From NCBI GenBank assembly GCA_949775045.1, contig OX459096.1:32979160-33043159 (forward strand): a stretch of DNA of 64,000 bases, in the 5' to 3' direction. Below, in pieces: positions 14,401 to 26,700 of the stretch (its first letter is position 1; each line of letters starts with the position of its first letter). A program made the translations under genes and the position numbers. This DNA comes from Metridium senile (taxonomy: Eukaryota; Cnidaria; Anthozoa; Actiniaria; Metridiidae). Below the pieces are notes generated by a model that was not told the DNA's origin, did no database searches, and saw only the letters and a program-made list of their open reading frames with translations.

Positions 14401-17400
14401 CGAACTGGATGACAACACAAAAAGCATTGTTCCTGTTCAGGATACTTAGGATGTCCACAATAGCAAAAATCAGCACATTTGATACGGTCAGGAATGTAGC
14501 TTACAGGTTTTGATTTATACATTGCGGCGTGTGGATCTTGCTCTCTAAGATAAAGTGTGGAGATAAATTCATGCCTAAAAACAAGGTCCCATCTATTGGC
14601 TGGCAATGAATGTTCAGCATATTTTTTTACCTTTACATGTTTTGCTTCCCTCCCCTGCATGGTATTTATTCCCAGACCACAGTTGAACTTTTCCATTGTA
14701 ATTTGTGTATGAAAGGGAATAACATACCCTATAGTCCACACTGTAGGAGTGACTGACAGTAGAAACATAGAACATGTGTTAAAAAAATGTGTGCACTTCA
14801 CTTTAAGTTCAGTAAGATCATCTGGTGTTATTGACTGTCTTGTATATAAAGATACTGCATCTCTAAGGTTTAATCCTAAGTAAGCTAAAGCATGAATTTT
14901 AAGAGCAAAACTTACACTCGGTTGTTGTACTGCTAACTGGAGGCAAGAAATCAAGAGCATAAAGTTGTGGCAAAACAACTTGCTTTCTTTGCCAGTAAAC
15001 CTGTAGTCAAATGGAACTGATCTACCTGATTGAAACCACCTTTTTACTTTCAGATATAACAAATTGCACTTAACCTCACTTTTTATTGCATTTAGGTACA
15101 ATAGAAAAGGGCATCCTTCAGGTAGTTCATCTATGGCTTGGGTAGCTTTTGGAATGTTAGAGGCATCAAGGGCCAAAGTCATTAGCTGTTTGTTGAAATA
15201 CTGCCAAGCATTGTTTGTATTGTGAAGTGGCTCAGCTAAAGCCTTATTAACTAACTTTCCTATAATAGGCACTCTCTCTTGTCTAGACTTTTCTTCTTTT
15301 ATTTTTCCTAATACTTTGTTTCTTTTAGTAGATTTTGCTAGCTTTGTATTCTCTAATTCAGTTTTCAGATCAGAAATCTTATCAGCTACTTTTAGCCTAT
15401 GACTATAATCCCATGGTTGCCAAGTATGTGATTCATTGTAACCTACTGAGCCACCAACTAAATCCTTGTTATCTGAATTAACATTAGCAAATGTAGAAAA
15501 ATAATGTGAAGCATTGTTCAGCTCACCTGCATAGAATGCAAGCCATTTCATATCAGATGGTACTAGTTCAAATTTAAAAGAGATATTAATATCTTTAACA
15601 ACATCAGTATACAGTTTTGATTCTATCAAAGATATATGATCCATCAAGTCAGTTGCATACCTTACCATGGCAATACAGTCTTCTTTACAATTTGCACCAC
15701 ATAATAAAAAATTGTCATTGCAACAGGCAACTCTAGATTTCACATTCAAAAAACTGACAAGCCAAGAAGTAGCCTCCGACTCTTTGCCAAATGGGGCACC
15801 GTCAGCCCCAATGGCTACTTTAAACTCTCCTACCCTACCCCCAAACCAATCTAGGAGAGGATCATTGTTTTTGTGATAGTTTTGGTCAATGTATAAATAC
15901 ATTCGGGCTATTCTAATTAAGAGATCTTCAACGTTGCGAAATTTGCCAATTACCTGATCATCACTGTGAAGGTCAGTACAGAATATTGACATATCATGTA
16001 ATTCCCCTATGTCTAGCGAATTAATAAACTTTATTACTTTCTGGTATGGCAGAATTCTAGGAATTGGAATTCCTGGCATAAACTGGACAGAACCTCTAAC
16101 TTGTTTTTGATTGTCAGTTGACTTTTTACTTTCAATAGTTGATGCTGCTCTGATGTCTATATACTTTGATTTACTAATAAGACCCCCATTATAAAGTATT
16201 TTCAAACTACGGGTACTATTAGCACTACTGTTTTCATATTGATTTACCTTCTTTTTAATGATTGGAGAAACTGATTTCGATATTACTTTCGGTGTGTTTT
16301 CTATATAGTTTTGTAATTGCTTTTGTGGGGTATTGTTAAGTAATGTTGCCCACAATCCATCAAGTGCTGGTTTACAATTAATATTAGTAGCCCCATGGAT
16401 GATTTCTGCACTCACCATTGTCTCATTCATTCTATCATGTGCCCTTCTATCCCCTAAATTAAGCTTACTTAAGTTATCAACATTAAGTGTCGAAGGATTT
16501 CTTTGCCGTGCCATCTTCTTTCTTAAACTTATTGATATGATTGAGGTTGTCTTTCTCTTTTGGCGTACTACAGCTAACTCTTCAATTTTCTTATTAATGT
16601 TATCAATCTATTTTTGAAAACAAACTATTAGTCAAACCGCAGGTAAAACAAAATATACAAAATACTTGTCATCAAAATATCATAAATGGGGCTGTACTTT
16701 AATTTTGTGTTTGAATGGTGTATTATTATAACAGAAAGACAATACCAAAGCCAGCAATAGCAACAATAAAAGAAGCCCCAACACAATTTCACTAGCTTTC
16801 TCATGATTACATAAACCAGCTCACATAAACACAATATCTAACCAAAAAAGGATATAGAAGCAATTTATAGTCTTACCTTCTTTTATACATACATAGCTTG
16901 GGTTTATAATATTTATCTCTTATCTCCAATCAATCAACTAGTTGGCATATTTCAGATTCAGAGTAGATATCAATAAGTTAATAATTAGCAAAGCAGTGTC
17001 GGTATCATAAATGCACGAGCAAGTTAAAATTCCAATTATTATCAATAAAACAACATCAAACAAAAACTAAAAACAAAACACAAATAGATGATTAATAAAC
17101 ATTTTTTACATTTACCAAAGTCAGTAAGAATGTAAGAACGAGTTGGATAGATTGGCAATTCTACCTTTTGCTGAAGTCGACGAACTTTTTCCTGCTTTTT
17201 ACGATAGATTTTGCTCTTCTTCGCAATTTCGTCTCTTTGAACTTTTAGGAAGTACTGCAAACGGTCGACTGCAAATCGCGGATTTTTCTTTTTTCGTCCC
17301 ATCGTTGAAGCAAAAATTTCAAGGGCAAATCTGTCAACGGCAAATAGCTAAAGAAAGGCAATATCAAGTAAGTTAACGGCTTGTAAAGATACCTCGATAT

Positions 17401-20400
17401 TACCAAACCATCTTCGAATCGAATAAGCAGGAAAAAGTTAGTCAAAAAGTGATTAAAATAGGCCATATTATAATTCTAATAACTTGAAAAATACTCAATG
17501 AAATGTGTTCATTATTGCTCTACACCTTCTTCAATTAAAAAGCAAGGAATTGTTCGTTTCAGAATTTAAATTAAAATCTAAATATCATCTATATGTCAAT
17601 ACTTATGCTACTGTTTTACAGACACGTTCGGAGTTCTTCTCAAAACAGCAACAGAATGGTCAATATTTCTCGCGCCAACTTCGGCCAAGGTCTTCAAAAT
17701 CCGGCGCCATTTTACAACAACAATCCACCATCTCATAGATCAATATCTAGTCGGCAAACAGTCGAAATATGATCGTAATCGGAAACGAATAAGGGCTTCA
17801 AACGACCTTTTCCGTAAAGCGCTCGCTCTTGCTTCGTTTTGCATTCGGGAAAACAGCTGACCATCGGGAAAAAACACGAAAATGCCACCGAATTTGGCAC
17901 GAATTAAAACCGCTGATTCAAGGCGCCCGCGTGCCCAGCGTGTAATAAAAGTTTGCATTACTATCACCATCACAATAATCAAAATGTTGAGCTCTTGAGG
18001 AGTGGTTATATGCTCGCTAGTTTCCATGTATTTGAAGAGTAACAATGACCAGTGGTCAGAACTTTGGTCATGGGTCCAAATTCTATTGTTTTTTAAATCA
18101 TGTTTACTTGTTTGTTTGTTTGTTTTCTGTCTGTCTGTCTATATTTTGTTTGCATGTGTGCTCTTTGTTTATGTTTTTTGTGTATGTGTTTGTTTGTTGT
18201 ATGTTTGTTTGTTGTATGTTTGTTTGTTGTATGTTTGTTTGTTGTATGTTTGTTTGTTGTATGTTTGTTTGTTGTATGTTTGCATGTTGTATGTTTGTTT
18301 GTTGTATGTTTGTTTGTTGTTTGTTTGTTGTATGTTTGTTTGTTGTATGTTTGTTGTATGTTTGTTTGTTTATCTCTTTGTTTGTTTGTTTTCTAGATCT
18401 TTCAAACATATATAATGATGTAAATCAATTTTTACTTGGACATTGTTTTAATACAAGAGAAATGTAGAGTCAGTATAATTTACCTCTGTATCAATTAATT
18501 GAACAACTTGTTTTCTTAGCTCATTCCTGTCATCAGATGAGAATCCTTGGGGGACACCATGCTGATATATCTAGTGAATAAAGACATGAAAGATGTCACA
18601 ACTAATTATTAGGGATAATAAGTATTATTATACATTTTACTAACTACATTGAATCTGATTGGCTGAGAGCACACGGCTAAATCTGAATAGCATGTGAACT
18701 TGACAGTGATAATTGCATTGTCTGTAGTTATCACTGTCAAGTTCCCAGGCTCTCTCCGTTCTCAGGCAGTTGATGTGAAAATGGCAGCGAGATTTGCTTG
18801 TTATTGTCTCTTTTACCTGATTATAATTGTACTTTTACTTTAAAAAATGTATAATAAAACAATTATTGAATTCGGTTTTCGCATGATATCGTAAATTATC
18901 AAGACCTCAAGTCAGTATTATCTGCCTCAGCCAGGAGGCTTCAGCAAATAACACAGACCTCGGTCTTGATAATTTACGATATCATTCTCAACCTCATCCA
19001 ATAATTGCTTATTACTTGTAACACCCAAATGTCATTGCAAGGAGCCAAGACTTGGCCAGAATAACAATAAATTATAATATGACCCCTGATGAAACACTCG
19101 CATTCGTTTTTGATCAGGAGAAGTAGCTCAAAATTTTGATGAAACAAAAGTTTCGATTATTTTTTACGATAATCACCTACAGCATTTCGTGTGCGTTTAG
19201 AGATATGAAATAAATAATTTCTCTTAAAAGTGACTGCTTATTATAATTATATAAAATAACCATCTATGTCAAATACATGTTGAATAACAGTTATTTGACT
19301 TTCTTACTGTCGTGCTCCTCGAACCATGGCCAGCTAGACAACGTTTTTGACAAGTTTTTGACAACTTTGATGGCTTCGGGTAGAGCTAAACAGCCAATCA
19401 TTGTTCTTCTAATCTGGGAGGCTGGATTATACAAATGCGTTCTGTGGTTATAATCTTGCAATAAATTCCAAAATATGAAAACTTACTCAGCTCTTTCTCA
19501 ATTAAACTTTCTTATCATTCCGTGTTTGTTTAGAGAAAAATTGTTTATCTGCAGTACGATGCATGGAATATTGTTTGGATGGAGGACTCTTTTTAGCCTG
19601 AAGTAGCTTTTCAACTTCGATGTATTTTAAAGTTGTGATATTGACTTATTGGAGGTATAAGGACAGTGTATGAGTGTGCTAATGGAAGTATTTGTTTCGT
19701 TGCTAGAGCGACAACATTTCTGAATGGAGGAGCAGCTTACTTGAACTTGAATTGTCTCACTATTTCTCTCTCGCTATGGCTATCATGGTGTAAATTTAAA
19801 ATTCATTTTTTCTTAAAAGCATTGGCAAATGGCGACTGTCATTTGATTCAAGCCAACCTGTTGAAAGTGAACATACATCTCGAATAAATAGTCAAAACGT
19901 TCGGCAAAAATTGCATACAAAGTAATTCTTATGGAGGTTTTTGTCTATTGTTTTTGTCTAGTCAGTCAACTGATTATTTTCACGCAAATACCTAACCGGA
20001 AGCCATCAAAGTTGTCAAAAACTTTGTCTAGGTGGCCACGGTTCCAGGTGCACAACAGTAACTGCCTTTAACAGGTTCCCATTTAAATCTGTACTTATGC
20101 AAATTGTGTGGATGTGTGCTAAACACACAGATCAACCAATCAGAGTATAATATTTCTGAAGTGAACTTCTCTGATTGGTTGATCTTTGTGTTTAGCACAC
20201 ATCAACAAAATTTGCATTAGTACAGATTTAAATGGGAAAGTACAGATTTAAATGGGAAAGTACAGATTTAAATGGGAAAGTACAGATTTAAATGGGAACC
20301 TGTTCTTTGTTTTTTCCCTTTATGTTAACTTCAAGTTCCATAAATAATTGTTAAGTAATATGAATTCAACTTTTTGATGCTAAAACATTACAGTTTGTAC

Positions 20401-20672
20401 AAACCTGCAGTGCTTTTATTATGGCTTGGTCATCGAATCGTCCAGGATAAAACAACTCTTCAAGATAAACCTCCTGTTGAGAAAATAATGTTTATGCATT
20501 GTATTATAGAATAGACAGGGTCTGTTTTCAAGTTTTTATTGCTCAGCTTTGGCCTTCATTGTAGGCAAATTATTAGAAAAGGAGTGACAAATGTATGGTG
20601 TTTGTTGATACAAGCATTCCTAGCCTTGCAATAACATATACGCATTCCAGGTAAATTATTGGTAGTCATTTA

Positions 20673-20707
<35 letters not shown>

Positions 20708-23700
20708 GTTTTATTTAACATTGGTTTGTTTTAATATCTTGTTGTTTTTTTGTTTGACCTTATAACTAAAGTAATATTGATATCAGTTACCTTGGGTTCT
20801 TTATGTGGTGGGACAACAACTGATAAACTACTGGTATCTGATGAACTAAACACCTTGCTCCAGCCATTCTCACTTTGGCCACTGGAAAAAGGAAAGATAG
20901 AGGAAAAACAGTTAGTGCAGTTAAACCACAACAGCCAAGATAGAGTATGTACATATATCCATGAAACATATTTAAACCTAACATGTATTATCTTATTGCA
21001 TTATTTTGTACAAACTAGTAGATATCACTACCAAATCAGCTAAGCTGCGTATGTAAATCATCTTGTAAAAATAAATAACAGGTTCCCATTTAAATCTGTA
21101 CTTATGCAAATTTGGTTGATGTGTGCTAAACACACAGATCAACCAATCTGAGAAGTTCTTTTCAGATATAATATACTCTGATTGGTTGATCTGTGTGTTT
21201 AGCACACATCAACACAATTTGCATAAGTACAGATTTAATGGGAACCTGTTAAATGCTTTTATTACTATGCATCCCAGTAGACCGTGACAACCTCGAAATT
21301 TTATCACGACCCGTCGATACGAAAAATTGATCACGTGATGGACAACCGTCGTGATGAAAAGAGCTCCGATTAAACTTTCCAAGTCAAAATAAAACAATAT
21401 TTTTGCGATGAGAGAGAGTAGCTGTGCTTCCAAATCTAAGAACTATCCTTATATTACATAGGTTTGATTTAATTCCTTCATTTAACAAGCTGTGAGCTTT
21501 TTAGTTCAATGAATTGATGTACTTTGTGACACGGCGATGACTGCTAAAATTCACCATACTCAAGACCTCCTTGAATGACCCAAAAAACCTAAGAAAACCA
21601 CACATAAACCTTCCTAAACTCATAATCTCTTATTTTCGAAAAAGTAATTTATTACTAACTAAAGAAAAGATTTCAAACGGGACAATATTTGAACGTTATC
21701 CATCAGTTGAACTTCGAACGAGCCATTAAATAACCACAGGAAGCCCAAAACCACAGATTTCTAGAAAGCGCCGTGACATGACTGAATATCTTCAGGACCT
21801 TCAGGGAATCCGAAAACTTTAATGTATGCTCTTAAAATCTTTCAAATAGATAAATATATTCTTTTAAGCCTTAGTGAAAAAAAGTCTAGCCCAAAATAAT
21901 ACATGTTTGAATATTTAGATAGGCGAAGAGATCGCGTAACGCAATGTGTACAGTGCCATAACAAAAATTGTTTATTCCTTCTTTGAAAGCGTATATGGGC
22001 AATTCCGTGTCACGGACGTTACCATTTAGACACTTGAGATCAGTTTCAAAACTCACTGTTCCTTAGTTTAAAAACTGTTTATGATCTATAATTAATATAT
22101 AACCCTGCTTACATACAGAATATTATGTAGGGCAGTTCAATTCCCAATTTTCATTTAACCAAGGCTTGACTTTTTAAAAAAAACTGGCTGTCACGGACGT
22201 TACATAAATATCAACCACAGTCTCTGATGCAGTTACATTAAATGAAATTTTCTGTGAACCGTAAAAGTTATCTGAAACAATTCCCCCCAAATGGTAATGC
22301 ACAGAGACTACCTTAACTAATTCTCTTTATTTCAAAGTCATCATAATTGTCAAAACTTTAAAATAACAGTATATATGCTGTCACGGACGTTACATGTAAT
22401 GTCACGGACGTTACATGGTGTGAATTGTAATAAAAATTTGGGTTAAATTATTTGTTTTTATTCAATCTATATACTTTTTATAGTCATACTTGTCAAATTT
22501 TCATTCCCAATTCCCAATTTTCATTTATCCAAGGCTTGAATTTAAAAAAAAAACTGGCCGTCACGGACGTTACATAAATATCAACCACAGTCTCTGATGC
22601 AGTTACATTAAATGAAATTTTCTGTGAACCGTAAAAGTTATCTGAAACAATTCCCCCCAAATGGTAATGCACAGAGACTACCTTAACTAATTCTCTTTAT
22701 TTCAAAGTCATCATAATTGCCAAAACTTTAAAATAACAGTATATATGCTGTCACGGACGTTACATGTAATGTCACGGACTTTACATGGTGTGAATTGTAA
22801 TAAAAATTTGGGTTAAATTATTTGTTTTTATTCATTCTATATACTTTTTACAATCATACTTGCTTTTCAGCAATTTTACACTTGTGGGCATGCTCTGATC
22901 TGTATGGATGTCACCGAGCATGCTCTGTTAATTAATAATAGGTTAATTATTAAACACTCAGTAATTTTTAAAGAATTAGAAAAGGAAAATAGCTGAATTG
23001 CACTACAACCCAAGAAAAAAGCTGCTATTATCCAAGACAATTGATTGACATTCAATATTTGTGTTTAAAAGATCAAGTTTTAAAAATGTAACGTCCGTGA
23101 CAAACTTTGTCTTCAGGTATTTCATTGGCTTTGCAACTTTCTCAAGTTTTTCTCTTACTAAAGTGTTCCTATTTAATATCTTACAGTACACCACCTTTCC
23201 TGTAATTATCATCACTGTATTTTTTTATTGAGAGAAATTAATGATTCCAAATGTCACGGACGTTACGTAACGTCTGTGACAAAGATTGACAACACCCTAT
23301 TCTATTTTTAGAAATTCCTGACACAAAAATTTATGTCACATATATTTACACTTAAGTATGGTACATTGTCTTATAGGAGTGTTAGGTGCTCTTGGAAATA
23401 TATAAGTTTGATTTCCCCTGATATAAAATAGGCAGTATATTTTTATAATTTGAAAGAAAAATGGAGCGTACACATTGAGACCCCCCCTGGCAGAAAGCAA
23501 TCATGTTGTAAAGCTATGACTCATTTTTCTACAAACAGAAAACACTAATAAGTATGTTATATATCATTAATCCATTAAAATGTTGTTTTTAAAAATCATA
23601 TTTTTTGTTCTTCTCGCGTGGAACTGCCCATATCTTGAAAACGGTAGGAGGTTCGATCGGGTTCGATCGACGTTTTTTCTTCAATTATTTATCATCTTTA

Positions 23701-26700
23701 ATTTGATGTGTGTTTGATTTAATAACTTTGTTGCTGAAGTGCACACGAACAGTTCTTTTGTCTGTATGTTTAGTCGTTCGTTTGTGTCTCTGCAATTTGC
23801 ATAACACTGAGTTCGATTGACGAATTAAACATGAATTGATTACTTATCTGGTTTCAGCCTCCATAGACTAATAGTTTGGTTTCTGATTGTAATCAGAAAC
23901 CAAACTATTAGTCTATGGAGGCTGAAACCAGATAAGTAACATGTTTGATCTTTTAATTTTTAAAAAATTTTCAATTTTGAACCGATTTATGAGTCGTTCT
24001 TCTTGTATACTTGAAAAAAACTTTCTCGAAATAAGTGCTCCATCACCGCGAAATTTAGCGCGTTCTGATTGGCCGAAATAAACTATGTGTAGCTTGCACA
24101 ACCTCCTCTGACTGCTATTGTAGATTTAGCTATACTGTATTTACTCAAATAATTTTTCTCAATCTCACAGTCCCCTTTATACTATGAATATTAGGGAGAT
24201 AGCTTAAAGGGCGAGCAGTGAAATATAATTATATTGAACAAAAGAATATAGCTTTTGATAAAAATTTACTTTTTATGCTGTTCTTGATTAGATTAGATTG
24301 TTCTAGATCTTCTACATTATCACGTTATTAGAGGGGGGCGCTTATTTGAGGACAATGACTATTTGACAATTTGACTTATTCGATGGTGGTGCTTATTCGA
24401 GTAAATATGGTAATTTGTTTGAGAGCTTTTGTTTTGTCATTTATGTTACTTACCACATATATTGTATCAAATGAATGTATTATTACTTGTGATAATGATA
24501 AACAAGGTCTTTCAACTGGACATACCTTTCAAAAGTTGTAAAAGAAGTCACAGACTCTCCATCATTTGTGATCCACTGTGCCCAAAGGTCACTTGATGTA
24601 AGAGTAAAATCAACCAGACTACCCTGGGGAAAGATAGAGGGGGAAAAATCAGCTCTATGGTTAACTACCATGATAGGGTATGTGCATATATCCGTGAAAC
24701 ACATTTAAACTTAACATCACATTGTCTTATTGCATTATTTTGTAAAAATTAGTGGATATCACTGGAACAGAATGTGTGACATTCACACTGTATCCTTCAT
24801 TGTAATGTGTATTGTGTGGTTCATGCCTGGGTGTAGTCTTAGTTAACTATTTAGTAAATAGGTTTTTAAAATAGCTATTAAATAATTATACTATAACACT
24901 CAAGTTAGTTGCATTAGTTTGACCAGCTTATGGCTTGCACTTATGCACTTTTTCACTTACTGGAAGAGCATATAGGTTGGACACAGGAGAGAGGTAGACA
25001 TCTTTGCCATCAGCTAAGGACTCATACACGCAAAACTACAAGAAAACCAAACATTATAGTCTACATTATATAGACTTCATTTGATAAAATATGCATGAAA
25101 AAATAGTACAATATAAACTGACCAGAAGTAAAACAATTTATTAATATTTAACTCTCAGTAACTATACTATTCTGGAATAATTATGAACTGGTATTGTAGA
25201 ACATATTACACAGTTTTGTTGAGTATGAGTTGAGTTGGGTGGTTTATCACCTTCAACTACACGTCAAATAGTCCTGGACAAATTGTAAAAATTATTAAGG
25301 TTGGTACACATGCACTAGGTAACAAGTTCACAACAGGTCACTGTGTGAATTGCTTCTATTTGTTACTGCAACCATGCACACCAATTGTCCTATTTCACTA
25401 TGACATCACATCAAAACATTCTATTGTCTTAACGCTAAGGATCATGGACGTCAGTGGGGGACAGATTCATAACACAAAATGCCATAAATATGAAAGTATA
25501 AACATAGTCACATAACATACATAAAAACTAGATAACATGAAGCTCAATTTTCAAAGAGAAGGAAGATTTAGTTGAAATTGCCATTGTTTTCGACGATTCT
25601 ATCCCACACTGTAAACACATTGTGACATCATAATGAAATAGGGCAATTTAAACAACTAAGATAGATGTTGTGTAACTTGTTGCAGAGGATTCTGTCACAG
25701 GGAAAAAGTGATTTCACATGAAATCAACTTGTCACTCAAAAGCATTTCTGCGACAAGTTGCAGCAATTTTTAACCAGTGTGTCACTGCCTTTATCAATTT
25801 ATCAAATATTTTGCATTACAAAGATATCAAAAATTCAAACGTTTAAATCTGTCATATAGAAAATTCCATTTCACTTTAATTTTATAATATTATTATCGGT
25901 ATATATTATATTACTTACTTGATTTTGATATTGAAGTGAAAGAAAAATTGCCACATAAAGCCTTTCAGTTTTGAAGTCAAAGCTGATCCTCATTTTGTGG
26001 TTTTGCCCTACAATAACAAGTCAATTACAGTTTGCTATCAACACATTTAATATTCACGTGAACATAAAAAATCCACTAAGGAATAAATAAAATACTTACA
26101 CAGTGTGACAAAATCATGGAAGAATTATTATGATGAAGATGATACATGTTTGGTTCTATATGAATAATACTAGACAACACATAATTAAATAACAAGAGTG
26201 ATGTCATAAGACTAATGCAACATGCCATGCTAGGAGCAGATATTAACAGATTCCAACAGGTAACTATACAATTCCAACATATGACTCATCTAAATTTCAA
26301 ACCATACCCTTTCAAATCATCTTTCACCATAAACTATGTGCTATCCAAAACAACTCTCCAGCCCATATCAAGAGTTGCTACCATGGGTATCAAGGTTTGT
26401 TTAGATATTCAAAGTGATATTCATATATTGCACAAAGTAAATGGAAACTAGCAAGTAAACCAGTATGGGCTGTGACAGTGTTTGATATAAACGATAGGTA
26501 AAAATCATTTATAATTATATATTAATATATTAATTAAATTTTTGAACACAGTAAAAAATGTTGACTTAACGTTACTGACATTTTGAGTGTTGACCCTTCT
26601 TCAGGGAGGTCACAAATTTCGAGCTCCCCTCCCCCTCCCCCCCCCCCCCTACCCCCTCTCCGTAGAAGGACTAAAGCTTGAAACGTAAGTAAAGTTAACG

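Larger units (their letters stand above)
11393..17942. mobile_element. 6.55-kb DNA transposon with two convergent genes, family not identified
   Basis: The ends are inverted repeats. Left CACGCTGGGC at 11393 and its reverse complement ending at 17942 are identical for 10 bp. The two ends stay alignable without gaps for at least 41 bp (28 matches), including a shared TTTTAATT block. Each end is flanked by TA, the likely target duplication. The element carries a plus-strand gene (11491-12102) and a longer minus-strand spliced gene (17302-14325) that converge, plus a nested MITE (13071-13349) and a 19-bp minisatellite. It sits within one NUP160 intron, 27 nt upstream of the acceptor of the exon at 11261-11365. 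Both genes have open frames, so the insertion looks fairly young. TA flanks fit Tc1/mariner-type or some CACTA-like elements, but the proteins match neither in what I can recognise. Confidence 0.8.

Noticed and set aside
18002..18467. Overlapping 98-140 aa open frames rich in Cys, Val and Phe
   Set aside because: They are produced by a 15-bp TGTATGTTTGTTTGT minisatellite, which leaves all frames open.
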